From positions 1-64,000 of the forward strand of contig JAPSFS010000011.1 in the NCBI GenBank assembly GCA_035063785.1: a stretch of 64,000 bases of DNA, written 5' to 3'. Both the position numbers and the translations under genes were made by a program. Numbering within the stretch: position 1 is the first letter of the stretch; the number at the start of each line of letters is the position of its first letter. The notes below the pieces were generated by a model. That model saw nothing but the letters and a program-made list of their open reading frames with translations. It searched no databases and was not told the origin of the DNA. Below, in pieces: positions 35,222 to 44,161 of this stretch. Source of the stretch: Comamonas_C sp026954015. Its GTDB lineage: Bacteria > Pseudomonadota > Gammaproteobacteria > Burkholderiales > Burkholderiaceae_C.

Positions 35222-36463
35222 TCAGCCAGGCATGCCCAGCACCCCGGCGCAACCCTCGCGCCCGTCGGCGCGCGGGCGCAGGAAGACCGGCAGCATGTGC
35301 AGGCTCTGCAACGCGAACGCAGCGCACCACAGCACCGCCGCAAGCGCCATCGCCGGACCCGCTGCCGTGAAATACGCCAGTGCCCGCAGCAGCGCGGCCA
35401 GCGCGAGCAGCAGCACGCCCCAGAGCACCCACGGTCTCCCATCCTTGTCCAGGCCCGCATGGGTATAGCCCGCAATGCACACGACGGCGTAGATGTTCAG
35501 CCCCAGCACACCGGTCGTGAGCAGGTGCAGCCCCGCGTGGTCGCTGAAAGCCCCCGTGAGCTGCGCCACGCCCATCAGCGCGTAGCCCGCCGCCATGAAC
35601 CAGTACACGCCGTACAGCAGCAGCGGAAAGCGGCGCAGCAGTGGCCGCCCGATGTGCCAGTCGTTGAGCAGGTTGAGCACCGCCGCCGCCGCCGCCAGCG
35701 CGAGCCACGCACCGACCCTGCCCCCCGGCTGCACGAACTCGACGATCGTGTACAGACCGATCGCCCACACCGCCAGATTGCGCCGCGGCGGCCGCGCGAG
35801 ATAGGGCGCGCGGTCCACCCCGTCGGCCAGCACGCACGTATCCACGCTCGCGTTCACGATGCTCATCGAAATGCGGCTCATCGCGATCACGATGAGCACC
35901 ATCAACACGCCCACCAGCGCAAGCAGCCAGCGGTCGGCCGCGACCCCGCGCAGCGCATCCACGTAAAACCCCGCGAGCACGCCCGCGACGATCAGGAGGG
36001 CCCAGAGAAACGACACGTGGCGCCGATCCGGGTCGCGCCACAGGCGCGGCGCCAGCAGCCAGGCGAGCCCTGCCAGCAGACCAATGTGCGCGCACGCCGC
36101 CACGACCAGCCCAAGGGTCGGCCACCAGCCGCTGCACCAGAACCCCACCCGGCCGACCAGCCACAACGCGGCCAGCGCGCGCACCGGGCGCGCACCGAAC
36201 GACGACGTGTTGGTGAACTCGGGCACCGAGGTCAGCACGAACCCGGCAACCGCTGCCAGCCCGAAGCCCGCCAACAGTTCATGCGCGTGCCAGACGAACG
36301 GCCCGCCCGGCACGGCAGGCAGCGGCCAGCCGAGAAACAAAAAGGCCGCCCAGACCAGCATCACCGCCCAGGCATCGACGATCGCAAGCGCGAAAAACGG
36401 CCGGAATGCGCACAGCCACAGCGGATGCGCAAGGCGCCACACCGGCTCACGCAGGGCCATCAC
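35222..36463 (-). CDS. nnrS: NnrS family membrane protein
   Basis: NnrS is a heme- and copper-containing membrane protein found with nitric-oxide and denitrification genes, and thought to help cells cope with NO stress. The 413-residue product has about twelve membrane segments. The family motif WHAHELLAGFGLAAVAGFVL near residues 55-75 is clear, with FRPFFALAI at the N-terminus. Its start overlaps the ABC ATPase stop by ATGA, so it belongs to that operon. No nitrite or nitric oxide reductase gene lies in the window. Confidence 0.9.
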   Translation of the reverse strand: MMALREPVWRLAHPLWLCAFRPFFALAIVDAWAVMLVWAAFLFLGWPLPAVPGGPFVWHAHELLAGFGLAAVAGFVLTSVPEFTNTSSFGARPVRALAALWLVGRVGFWCSGWWPTLGLVVAACAHIGLLAGLAWLLAPRLWRDPDRRHVSFLWALLIVAGVLAGFYVDALRGVAADRWLLALVGVLMVLIVIAMSRISMSIVNASVDTCVLADGVDRAPYLARPPRRNLAVWAIGLYTIVEFVQPGGRVGAWLALAAAAAVLNLLNDWHIGRPLLRRFPLLLYGVYWFMAAGYALMGVAQLTGAFSDHAGLHLLTTGVLGLNIYAVVCIAGYTHAGLDKDGRPWVLWGVLLLALAALLRALAYFTAAGPAMALAAVLWCAAFALQSLHMLPVFLRPRADGREGCAGVLGMPG

Positions 36464-37329
36464 AGCAGCACCTCGCAGCGCTCGCTCTCCATGTGTTGCG
36501 TCACCACCGGACTGCCCGTGGAGAGCAGGCCGTCCGCCACCGCTGGCGCAGCAGCGTCACCCGCACGCGCCGCCCGCTGCGCGGGCAATTCGAATGCCGC
36601 GCGCACCACCGGCTGCGCCAGCAGCAGCGCCGTCTGGCGGTGGATCCAGTCGTCCGTGCGCTCGGCGGCCGGGACGGACAGATCGAGTTTCCAGCAGATC
36701 CGCGCGGGGCTGCCCGCGAGCACGAGGATGCTGCCTGCCAGCGCCACCGCTTCCATCAGGTCGTGCGTGATGAGCAGCACCGCCAGTGCGCGGCGCTGCT
36801 GCTCCGCCAGCAGCAGGCGGTGCATCTGGTCGCGCAGACCGATGTCGAGCGCAGAAAACGGCTCGTCGAGCAGCAGCAGGTCCGGTTCAAGCACGAGCGC
36901 GCGCGCCAGCGCCGCGCGGCTTTGCATGCCGCCCGAGAGCTGCGGCGGAAACTGCGCAAGCGCCAGGTCGTCCAGCCCCATCGCGAGGCCCATCGCGCGC
37001 GCCTGCGCGCGCCGCGCCGCACGCGCCACGCCCCGCGCCTTGAGGCCGAGCGCGATGTTCTGCAGCACCGTTTTCCAGGGCAGCAGATAGGGCTGCTGGA
37101 ACAGCATCACGGTACGCGCGAAGCCGTTGTCCACCCGGCCCTCGCGCACGGCGAGCAGACCGGCGCACAGGTGCAGCAAGGTGCTCTTGCCGCTGCCCGA
37201 CGGACCCACCAGCGCCACGGTGCGGCCCGCGTCCACGCGCAGATCGATGTCCTGCAGCACGTCGCGCGGGCCGAAGGCGTGCGAGAGCGCCTGCACCTGC
37301 AGTGCGTTGCGCTCGATCGGTCCGGACAT
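36460..37329 (-). CDS. ABC transporter ATP-binding protein (NitT/TauT type)
   Basis: The 289-residue ATPase has Walker A GPSGSGKST, Q-loop LFQQPYLLPWKTVLQNI, signature LSGGMQSRAALARAL, and Walker B DLLLLDEPFSALD, all typical of the nitrate/sulfonate/taurine importer family. It couples with the permease (one-base overlap) and overlaps nnrS by ATGA. The C-terminus extends about 50 residues beyond the ATPase core. The substrate is not known. Confidence 0.93.
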   Translation of the reverse strand: MSGPIERNALQVQALSHAFGPRDVLQDIDLRVDAGRTVALVGPSGSGKSTLLHLCAGLLAVREGRVDNGFARTVMLFQQPYLLPWKTVLQNIALGLKARGVARAARRAQARAMGLAMGLDDLALAQFPPQLSGGMQSRAALARALVLEPDLLLLDEPFSALDIGLRDQMHRLLLAEQQRRALAVLLITHDLMEAVALAGSILVLAGSPARICWKLDLSVPAAERTDDWIHRQTALLLAQPVVRAAFELPAQRAARAGDAAAPAVADGLLSTGSPVVTQHMESERCEVLL

Positions 37330-38138
37330 CAGACGCGCTCCCCGGCGGCGCCGCCATCGCGCCAGCGCTCAATCTCGCGCTTGATCGGTTCAAGCAGCAG
37401 GTATTCCAGCGCCAGCAGCACGAGCACCACCGCACCTATCCACGCGAGCGTACCGGCCATGTCAAGCTGCGCGCGGGTGCTCGCGAGCGCCGCCCCCACG
37501 CCGTTGTCCGACGCCAGCAGCTCGGCCATCACGACCACCTTCCAGCTGCTGCCCAGCGCGACGATCCACGCCGGGAACAGGTAGGACACCACGTGCGGCA
37601 GGTACACGTCCATCACGCGCATCCGCCACGGCAGGTGATACGCCCGCGCGACGTCACGCCAGTGCTGGTCCAGCGTGCGCGCGCCCTGCATGCCCCCGAC
37701 GAAGACGATAGGAAAACACGCGATGAAGACGGTGAAGACCGGCGTGCCGTCCCCGGTGCCGAACCAGAGCATCGCGAGCACCAGCCAGGCGATCGGCGGC
37801 GTGCCCAGCAGCACCGTGGCCCAGGGGCGCGCCATGACCGCCGCGGTCATCGAAACGCCCGCTGCCACCCCCAGCACGCTGCCGACGGCAACCGCCAGCG
37901 CCAGGCCGAAGAAGGCGCGCCGCGCGGTGACGAGCAACGTGGGCCAGAGCGTGCCACCGCGCTCGGCCCAGGCCGCCAGCGTGTCCGCCGCCTCCAGCGG
38001 CGTGGGCAGCACGAGCGGGCCGTAATGCGCCGCCAGCGCCTCCCACAGCGCCACCATGAGCAGCAGGCTCGCGATCGCGCCCCAGCCGCCCCACAGGTAG
38101 CGCGGAACACCCCCCAGCCATGTCCTGATCCAGGCCAT
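37329..38138 (-). CDS. ABC transporter permease (NitT/TauT type)
   Basis: The 269-residue membrane protein has six segments and the EAA-like coupling motif ARAYHLPWRMRVMDVYLPHV. The N-terminal region LWEALAAHYGPLVLPTPLEA is typical of SsuC/NrtB-like permeases. It begins six bases after the substrate-binding protein stop and its stop overlaps the ATPase start by one base (TGATG). Confidence 0.93.
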   Translation of the reverse strand: MAWIRTWLGGVPRYLWGGWGAIASLLLMVALWEALAAHYGPLVLPTPLEAADTLAAWAERGGTLWPTLLVTARRAFFGLALAVAVGSVLGVAAGVSMTAAVMARPWATVLLGTPPIAWLVLAMLWFGTGDGTPVFTVFIACFPIVFVGGMQGARTLDQHWRDVARAYHLPWRMRVMDVYLPHVVSYLFPAWIVALGSSWKVVVMAELLASDNGVGAALASTRAQLDMAGTLAWIGAVVLVLLALEYLLLEPIKREIERWRDGGAAGERV

Positions 38139-38144
38139 GGCCGA

Positions 38145-39182
38145 TCAACTGCCTTCGTAAAAAGCCGCTGCGGGCATCTTCCCGCCGACGAGGCCGGGCT
38201 GGCGATCGAGCAGCAACTGGTAGAAGAACTCCAGCTCCGCGCGCGCGTCGCGCGCGCGCACCAGCTCGGTGGTCGATCGGGTCGCGCGCATCGCGTCGGC
38301 CACACCGTCGGGCGTGAGCATGTCCACGTAGCGCGCGGCCATGGCGCCACACGCTTCGGGCTGCTCCACGCACCAGCGCAACGCCTCGGCCTGCGCGCGT
38401 TCGAGCCGTTGCAGCAGCGTCGCATCCCCCATCACGCTCTTGAGCGCCACAATGCCGGCCTGCGGTATGCGCGGCGGGCGACCCAGCACGCGGCCCCACT
38501 CCTGCTGCAGGTCCACGCTGCGGTACAGCGTGGGCGCCACGACCTTGATCGGGAACGACTGGCTCTTGTGCAAACCCATGGACACGGCCGGTTCGGCCAG
38601 CAACGCATGGTCCGCCCGGCGCGTGATGAGCAACTGCATCGCGTCGATCGGCGACGCGACGTAGCGCAGCTTGATGTCCTTGCCGACGGCAATGCCCTGC
38701 CGCTCGGCCAGCAGGTTGAAGATGATGTCGGGCATGTCGCCGCGAAACGGCATCACCACCTCCCTGCCGCGAAAATCCGCGAGCGTCTTGAGGTTGGCAT
38801 CGCGCGACACCATCCACAGCAGCCCCCAGATGGTAATGTCGAGCAGCCTGAGCGGCACGCCCCGGTTGAACAGGTTGGCCGCCACATTGCTCGGCATCGC
38901 CACCACGTCCGCGGACTGGGCGATCGCCATCGCGCGCAACTGGTCCGGGCTCTTCCAGGTGACGAAATCGACCTTCTCGGCCACGTCCGCCAGCGCGCCG
39001 CTGTCGACCATGCGCATCAGCGGGTAGGACACCGAGGCAAACGGCCCCGCCAGCACCAGCGTCTTGCGTTTCGCCGGCGCAGGCTGCGCCCGCAATGCGG
39101 ATACGCCCGACCCCAGCAGGCCCGCAACTCCTGCAATCCACTCACGGCGTGACGAGCGTCCGCGCCCCAAAAACCCGCGCAT
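38145..39182 (-). CDS. ABC transporter periplasmic substrate-binding protein (NitT/TauT type)
   Basis: The 345-residue protein has an N-terminal SRREWIAGVAGLLGSG, which fits a Tat signal (two arginines before a hydrophobic stretch) and suggests export in folded form. The ATG at 39180-39182 is preferred because GGGAG lies about seven bases upstream; another ATG six bases earlier lacks spacing. The body resembles NrtA/SsuA-type binding proteins (MPSNVAANLFNRGVPLRLL, DIIFNLLAERQG). The ligand is not identifiable from sequence. It is the first gene of the ABC-nnrS-fmdE-like operon. Confidence 0.85.
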   Translation of the reverse strand: MRGFLGRGRSSRREWIAGVAGLLGSGVSALRAQPAPAKRKTLVLAGPFASVSYPLMRMVDSGALADVAEKVDFVTWKSPDQLRAMAIAQSADVVAMPSNVAANLFNRGVPLRLLDITIWGLLWMVSRDANLKTLADFRGREVVMPFRGDMPDIIFNLLAERQGIAVGKDIKLRYVASPIDAMQLLITRRADHALLAEPAVSMGLHKSQSFPIKVVAPTLYRSVDLQQEWGRVLGRPPRIPQAGIVALKSVMGDATLLQRLERAQAEALRWCVEQPEACGAMAARYVDMLTPDGVADAMRATRSTTELVRARDARAELEFFYQLLLDRQPGLVGGKMPAAAFYEGS

Positions 39183-39303
39183 CTTCATCTCCCTTGCGAC
39201 TGCGGCCAACTCCACACGCAGGTGTCCGCCAGCGCAGCTGCCATTGTCGCGGGCGATGCTCCGAATTGATAGTTATTTGCAATTCGCCGATGCCGCAAAC
39301 AGG

Positions 39304-39321
39304 GTTTTCCGATCGGAAAAC
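39304..39321. promoter_or_regulatory. Perfect 18-base palindrome, possible operator
   Basis: GTTTTCCGATCGGAAAAC is its own reverse complement. It lies 122 bases upstream of the ABC binding-protein gene and immediately beyond the T-run of the tRNA-fMet terminator. It could be an operator for a dimeric regulator of the ABC-nnrS operon or a secondary hairpin of the terminator. Confidence 0.45.
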
Positions 39322-39347
39322 AAAAGGGCTTGCATTACTGCAAGCCC
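39315..39347 (-). terminator. Intrinsic terminator after tRNA-fMet
   Basis: On the minus strand GGGCTTGCA (complement of 39339-39347), loop GTAA and TGCAAGCCC (39326-39334) form a perfect nine-base stem, followed by TTTTGTTTT. This ends the tRNA-fMet transcript and, by read-through, the ribosomal operon. On the plus strand the same hairpin is followed only by CTTGTT. Confidence 0.9.
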
Positions 39348-39360
39348 CTTGTTCGTATCC

Positions 39361-39437
<77 letters not shown>

Positions 39438-39448
39438 GCAAGTCGGCC

Positions 39449-39454
39449 ATTATA
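39449..39454 (-). promoter_or_regulatory. -10 box for tRNA-fMet at the 3' edge of rplQ
   Basis: On the minus strand a perfect TATAAT (39454-39449) lies 11 bases before the tRNA 5' end, the right distance for a start at about 39442. The -35 region at 17 bases upstream (GGTGCA, inside rplQ) is a poor match, so the promoter may be weak or have an activator. It would allow tRNA-fMet to be made apart from the ribosomal operon. Confidence 0.5.
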
Positions 39455-39462
39455 GCGTGATT

Positions 39463-39855
39463 TCAGCTTTCTGCACCGGTCCTGGCGCCAGCCTCGGGGG
39501 CGCGATCGACCAGCTCGACGTAGGCCATCGGGGCGTTGTCGCCGACGCGAAAGCCCATCTTCAGGATGCGCGTGTAACCGCCGGGGCGGGTCTTGAAACG
39601 CGGACCCAGGTCGGTGAACAGCTTGGTGACGCTGTCGCGGTTGCGCAGACGGCTGAACGCCAGGCGACGATTGGCGACGGTGTCTTGCCGGGCCAGCGTG
39701 ATCATGGGTTCGACCACCCGGCGCAGTTCCTTGGCCTTGGGCAGCGTGGTCTTGATGGCCTCGTGCTCGATGAGCGAGTTCATCATGTTCTGCAGCATCG
39801 CCTGACGATGCGCGCTGGTGCGGTTGAGTTTGCGCAGGCCGTTACCGTGACGCAT
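39463..39855 (-). CDS. rplQ: 50S ribosomal protein L17
   Basis: L17 lies near the peptide exit tunnel of the large subunit. The 130-residue product begins MRHGNGLRKLNRTSAHRQAM, the family N-terminus, with TTLPKAKELRRVVEPMITL following. It is the last protein gene of the alpha operon, after rpoA. The C-terminal GARTGAES tail is variable in the family. Confidence 0.97.
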   Translation of the reverse strand: MRHGNGLRKLNRTSAHRQAMLQNMMNSLIEHEAIKTTLPKAKELRRVVEPMITLARQDTVANRRLAFSRLRNRDSVTKLFTDLGPRFKTRPGGYTRILKMGFRVGDNAPMAYVELVDRAPEAGARTGAES

Positions 39856-39942
39856 GGTGCTTTTCCTTTCTTTCCTTGTAATCAGGAGGCCGTATCAGGT
39901 ACCTCCCGTGGCACCGGGCCCGCAGCGGGCCCGACGTTCGTA

Positions 39943-40935
39943 TCAGCGCTTTTCCAGCCCCGCCGGAGGCCAGTTCTCCAGGCGCATGCCCAAGGTCAGG
40001 CCGCGCGAGGCGAGCACTTCCTTGATCTCGTTGAGCGACTTGCGTCCCAGATTCGGCGTCTTGAGCAGTTCGTTTTCCGTGCGCTGGATCAAATCGCCGA
40101 TGTAGTAGATGTTCTCCGCCTTCAGGCAGTTGGCCGAACGCACCGTCAGTTCCAGCTCGTCCACCGGACGCAGCAGGATGGGATCGAAGGTCGCGCCGCT
40201 GGAACGCGTGCTCGGGCCACCGGCCTCGAAGATGTCTCCACCATCGAGCTGCGCGAACACCGCCAGTTGTTCGACCAGGATGCGCGCGGACGTGCGCACC
40301 GCCTCTTCAGCGGTGATCGTGCCGTTCGTTTCGATGTCGAGCACGAGCTTGTCCAGGTCGGTGCGCTGCTCGACACGCGCGCTCTCTACCGTGTAGCTCA
40401 CGCGCCGTATCGGCGAAAACGAAGCGTCGAGCACGATGCGGCCGATCACCTTGTTGGGCTCGTCGCCGTGCCAGCGCTGGTTGCCGGGCACATAGCCGCG
40501 GCCCTTCTCGACCTTGATCTGCATGTCGAGCTTGCCGCCCGAAGACAGCGTGGCAATGACGTGGTCGGGATTCACGATTTCCACGTCATGGGGCGTCTGG
40601 ATGTCTGCAGCCGTCACAGCCCCTTCCGTATCCTTGCGCAGCGACAGCGTGACCTCGTCGCGGTTGTACAGCTTGAACACCACGCCCTTGAGGTTCAGCA
40701 GAATGTTCACCACATCCTCCTGCACGCCGTCGATCGACGCATATTCGTGCACCACACCGGTAATCGATACCTCGGTGGGGGCATAGCCGTCCATTGACGA
40801 CAGGAGCACGCGACGGATCGCGTTGCCCAACGTGTGCCCATATCCGCGCTCGAAAGGCTCCAGTTCCACCTTCGCGCGGTTGAGGCCGACCTGCTCCACG
40901 TTGATGGTCTTCGGTTTGAGCAAATTGGTTTGCAT
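39943..40935 (-). CDS. rpoA: DNA-directed RNA polymerase subunit alpha
   Basis: Alpha dimerises to nucleate RNA polymerase assembly, and its C-terminal domain contacts UP elements and activators. The 330-residue product has the N-terminal domain (VELEPFERGYGHTLGNAIRR) and the C-terminal domain with LKAENIYYIGDLIQRTENE and LPNLGRKS-like TPNLGRKSLNEIKEVL. Between rpsD and rplQ, as usual. Confidence 0.98.
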   Translation of the reverse strand: MQTNLLKPKTINVEQVGLNRAKVELEPFERGYGHTLGNAIRRVLLSSMDGYAPTEVSITGVVHEYASIDGVQEDVVNILLNLKGVVFKLYNRDEVTLSLRKDTEGAVTAADIQTPHDVEIVNPDHVIATLSSGGKLDMQIKVEKGRGYVPGNQRWHGDEPNKVIGRIVLDASFSPIRRVSYTVESARVEQRTDLDKLVLDIETNGTITAEEAVRTSARILVEQLAVFAQLDGGDIFEAGGPSTRSSGATFDPILLRPVDELELTVRSANCLKAENIYYIGDLIQRTENELLKTPNLGRKSLNEIKEVLASRGLTLGMRLENWPPAGLEKR

Positions 40936-41053
40936 GCAGTCTTCCTCTCAATGCCCCCAGCTCGTTACACCGGTAAGGCTGATGACGCGCCCGTGCGCGA
41001 TGCCTCGCGGCACGGGAACCATTGCAAAATGGGCGCGTCCTGCGCCCGCGCAA

Positions 41054-41677
41054 TCAACGCGAATACAACTCGACGATCAACGACTCGTTGATGTCGGCGC
41101 CGAATTCGTCGCGGTCGGGCACCTTCTTGTAGACCCCTTCGGCCTTCTCGACGTTCACCTCGACCCAGGCCGGAATGCCGACCTGCTGCGCGAGCTGCAA
41201 CGCTTCCACGACACGGGCCTGCTTCTTCGACTTTTCACGCACGGCGATCTGGTCGCCGACCTTGACGAGGTAGGAAGCGATATTGACGCACTGGCCGTTG
41301 ACCGTGATCGCCTTGTGCGACACCAGTTGGCGAGCTTCTGCACGGGTCGAACCAAAGCCCATACGGTACACAACGTTGTCCAGGCGCGATTCGAGCAGCG
41401 ACAGCAGGTTGCCGCCGGTGTTGCCGCGACGACGGTCCGCTTCTTCGAAGTAGCGCCGGAACTGCTTTTCCAGCACGCCGTACATGCGCTTGACCTTCTG
41501 TTTTTCGCGCAACTGCAGACCATAGTCAGACGTACGGGCACCGGAAACCCGGCCATGCTGACCAGGCTTGGAGTCGAACTTGGCCTTGTCGGCTATCGAG
41601 CGGCGCGCGCTCTTGAGGAAGAGGTCGGTGCCTTCACGGCGAGAGAGTTTGGCCTTGGGGCCGAGATAACGTGCCAC
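41054..41677 (-). CDS. rpsD: 30S ribosomal protein S4
   Basis: S4 starts assembly of the small subunit and, in enterobacteria, represses the alpha operon. Translation begins at GTG (41675-41677) with AAGGA upstream, giving 207 residues beginning MARYLGPKAKLSRREG; the open frame 19 codons further out is not family sequence. The S4 RNA-binding domain (ESRLDNVVYRMGFG, SHKAITVNGQ) is at about 95-160. It lacks zinc-binding cysteines (the C- form). Confidence 0.97.
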   Translation of the reverse strand: MARYLGPKAKLSRREGTDLFLKSARRSIADKAKFDSKPGQHGRVSGARTSDYGLQLREKQKVKRMYGVLEKQFRRYFEEADRRRGNTGGNLLSLLESRLDNVVYRMGFGSTRAEARQLVSHKAITVNGQCVNIASYLVKVGDQIAVREKSKKQARVVEALQLAQQVGIPAWVEVNVEKAEGVYKKVPDRDEFGADINESLIVELYSR

Positions 41678-41770
41678 GGTAGTTCCTTGGAGAGTCTGCT
41701 GCAGCCAACAACACTGCAGGAGCCACCCCTGCACCAGGCAATGGGTGGCGGTGGGCTTATGAAACGGAAA

Positions 41771-42175
41771 TCAGATGCGGCGGCGCTTTTGCGGGCGGCA
41801 GCCGTTGTGCGGGACGGGTGTCACGTCGGAGATCGAGGTGATACGGATGCCCAGCGCGCCCAGCGCACGCACCGAGGACTCCCGTCCCGGCCCAGGGCCC
41901 TTGATTTCGACATCAAGGTTCTTGATGCCCTGCTCCATCGCGGCGCGGCCAGCGACTTCAGAGGCCACCTGGGCGGCGAACGGTGTGGACTTGCGCGAGC
42001 CCTTGAAACCTTGCCCGCCAGACGAGGCCCACGACAACGCGTTGCCCTGGCGGTCGGTGATCGTGATGATGGTGTTGTTGAACGACGCGTGCACATGCGC
42101 GACGCCGTCCATGACGTTCTTGCGAACCTTCTTGCGCACGCGCTGGGCGGCATTATTGGCGGGTGATTTGGCCAT
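41771..42175 (-). CDS. rpsK: 30S ribosomal protein S11
   Basis: S11 lies on the platform near the mRNA exit of the small subunit. The 134-residue product has VAHVHASFNNTIITITDRQ, SSGGQGFKGSRKSTPFAAQ and a C-terminus PVPHNGCRPQKRRRI, all standard. Between rpsM and rpsD, with 16- and 93-base gaps. Confidence 0.98.
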   Translation of the reverse strand: MAKSPANNAAQRVRKKVRKNVMDGVAHVHASFNNTIITITDRQGNALSWASSGGQGFKGSRKSTPFAAQVASEVAGRAAMEQGIKNLDVEIKGPGPGRESSVRALGALGIRITSISDVTPVPHNGCRPQKRRRI

Positions 42176-42191
42176 GGTGATCTTTCAAACC

Positions 42192-42557
42192 TTATTTCTT
42201 CAGCGTCGCGGCGCCTTTGCGCGGGCCCTTGCGCGTGCGCGCGTTGGTGCGCGTGCGCTGCCCGCGCAGCGGCAAGCCACGGCGGTGGCGCATGCCGCGG
42301 TAGCAGCCGATGTCCATCAGGCGCTTGATGTTCATCGTCATCTCGCGGCGCAGATCGCCCTCGATCGTCAGATGAGCGATCTGGTCGCGGATCTTCTCCA
42401 GATCGGCGTCCGTCAGATCCTTGATCTTGGTGGCGTAGGCGATGGCGCACGCATCGCAAATCTTGCGCGCAAGCGCACGCCCGATGCCATAGATGGCCGT
42501 CAATCCGATCTCGGCGTGTTGATGCGGCGGGATATTGATACCAGCGATACGAGCCAT
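42192..42557 (-). CDS. rpsM: 30S ribosomal protein S13
   Basis: S13 is in the head of the small subunit and contacts tRNA and the large subunit. The 121-residue product starts MARIAGINIPPHQHAEIGL and has DLRREMTMNIKRLMDIGCY and RGLPLRGQRTRTNARTRKG. Between rpmJ and rpsK. Confidence 0.98.
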   Translation of the reverse strand: MARIAGINIPPHQHAEIGLTAIYGIGRALARKICDACAIAYATKIKDLTDADLEKIRDQIAHLTIEGDLRREMTMNIKRLMDIGCYRGMRHRRGLPLRGQRTRTNARTRKGPRKGAATLKK

Positions 42558-42580
42558 TTGCGTCCTCTAAGCTTTCTTGA

Positions 42581-42694
42581 TCAACCTTGGCGCTGCTTGT
42601 GGCGCTGGTCGGTGCAGATCACGCGCACCACACCCTTGCGGCGGATGATCTTGCAGTTGCGGCAGATTTTCTTGACCGAAGCCGATACTCTCAT
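42581..42694 (-). CDS. rpmJ: 50S ribosomal protein L36
   Basis: This 37-residue protein is small and binds zinc. It begins MRVSASVKKICRNCKIIRRK and ends ICTDQRHKQRQG, with the C-x2-C pair and a third cysteine and histidine of the zinc-binding C+ form. It was found by direct translation on the minus strand. The start ATG at 42692-42694 is preceded by GGAGAA. It lies between secY and rpsM; no infA gene is between secY and rpmJ. Confidence 0.95.
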   Translation of the reverse strand: MRVSASVKKICRNCKIIRRKGVVRVICTDQRHKQRQG

Positions 42695-42821
42695 TACGTT
42701 CTCCTAGACAGTGCACCCACTCTCGCGCAAGGCGCGAAACCGTGCGGATCACTTCCGTTTGGCGCGCCAACTTCGCGCGCAAAACCGGGTAGTGTATACG
42801 ATTGGCGACTTTTACTTGTAA

Positions 42822-44141
42822 TCACCCGCTGATCGTCGTTCTGAAATTCGCTTTCTTGAGCAACGATTCGTACTGTTGGCTCATCAGATAGTTCTGTACC
42901 TGGGACATGAAATCCATCGTCACCACGACGATGATCAGCAACGAAGTGCCACCGAAGTAGAACGGCACGTTGTACTTCAGGATCAGGAACTCCGGCAGCA
43001 GGCACACCAGCGTGACATAGATCGCGCCGACGAACGTCAGGCGCAGCAGGATCTTGTCGATGTAGCGCGCGGTGTGCTCGCCGGGCCGGATGCCGGGAAT
43101 GAAGGCGCCGCTCTTCTTGAGGTTGTCCGCCGTCTCGCGGCTGTTGAACACCAGCGCCGTATAGAAGAAGCAGAAGAAGATGATGGCGCCCGCGTACAGC
43201 ATCACGTAGATCGGCGATCCGGGCGTCAGCGTGCTCGAGATGTCGCGCAGCCAACGCATCGATTCGCCGGCGCTGAACCAGTTCACCACCGTGGCCGGCA
43301 ACAGAATGATCGAAGACGCGAAGATCGGCGGGATCACACCGGACATGTTGAGCTTGAGCGGCAGGTGCGACGACTGTCCGCCGTACACCTTGTTCCCGAC
43401 CTGCCTGCGCGCGTAGTTCACCAGGATCTTGCGTTGCCCGCGCTCGACGTAGACCACGAAATACGTGACCGCCAGCACCACCGCGACGATGAAGATGGAG
43501 ATGATGATGCTCATCGCGCCGGTGCGCACGAGTTCGAGCAAACCACCCATCGCGCTCGGCAACCCGGCCACGATGCCCGCGAAGATGAGCAGCGATATGC
43601 CGTTACCCAGCCCGCGCTCAGTCATCTGCTCGCCCAGCCACATCAGGAACATGCTGCCCGCGGTCAGACTCACCACGGCGGTCGTGCGAAACGCGAAACC
43701 GGGTTCGATCACCAGACCCGGGGTGCTTTCAAGCGCAACGGCGATCCCCAGGGACTGGAACAGGCACAGGCCCAGCGTGCCGTAACGCGTGTACTGCGTG
43801 ATCTTGCGCCGGCCGGACTCGCCCTCCTTGTTCAACTGCTCGAACGTCGGTATCACGTAGGTCATCAACTGCATGATGATGGCCGCCGAGATGTAGGGCA
43901 TGATGCCAAGCGCGAACACGGTGAAGCGCTCGAGCGCGCCCCCCGAGAACATGTTGAAGAGGTTGAGGATGCTGCCCTGCTGGCTGTTGAACAACTGCTC
44001 AAGCTGGTTCGGGTCGATGCCGGGCACGGGAATGTGCGCACCGATGCGGTACACCACCAGCGCCAGCAGCAGAAAGACCAGCCTGCGGCGCAAGTCACCG
44101 AACTTGCCGGTCTTCGCCAGTTGTGCAGCGTTCGTGGCCAC
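42822..44141 (-). CDS. secY: Protein translocase channel subunit SecY
   Basis: SecY forms the protein-conducting channel of the inner membrane with SecE and SecG. The 439-residue product has ten membrane segments. Family motifs include GIMPYISAAIIMQLMTYVIP, GLGNGISLLIFAGIVAGLP and the cytoplasmic loop GQRKILVNYARRQVGNKVY. It follows rplO in the spc operon. The 127-base stretch after it and before rpmJ contains no gene. Confidence 0.98.
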   Translation of the reverse strand: MATNAAQLAKTGKFGDLRRRLVFLLLALVVYRIGAHIPVPGIDPNQLEQLFNSQQGSILNLFNMFSGGALERFTVFALGIMPYISAAIIMQLMTYVIPTFEQLNKEGESGRRKITQYTRYGTLGLCLFQSLGIAVALESTPGLVIEPGFAFRTTAVVSLTAGSMFLMWLGEQMTERGLGNGISLLIFAGIVAGLPSAMGGLLELVRTGAMSIIISIFIVAVVLAVTYFVVYVERGQRKILVNYARRQVGNKVYGGQSSHLPLKLNMSGVIPPIFASSIILLPATVVNWFSAGESMRWLRDISSTLTPGSPIYVMLYAGAIIFFCFFYTALVFNSRETADNLKKSGAFIPGIRPGEHTARYIDKILLRLTFVGAIYVTLVCLLPEFLILKYNVPFYFGGTSLLIIVVVTMDFMSQVQNYLMSQQYESLLKKANFRTTISG

Positions 44142-44161
44142 GATGCTCCTCTACTCGCGCG

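Noticed and set aside
39266..39279. TTGATAGTTATTTG upstream of the ABC-nnrS operon as an FNR/Dnr box
   Set aside because: Only the left half-site matches TTGAT-N4-ATCAA; the right half has two of five bases. The segment also looks like a decayed edge of the palindromic repeat (AATTGATAG).
42695..42821. Hidden infA gene between secY and rpmJ
   Set aside because: None of the frames gives an IF1-like sequence and the gap (127 bases) is too short for its 72 codons.
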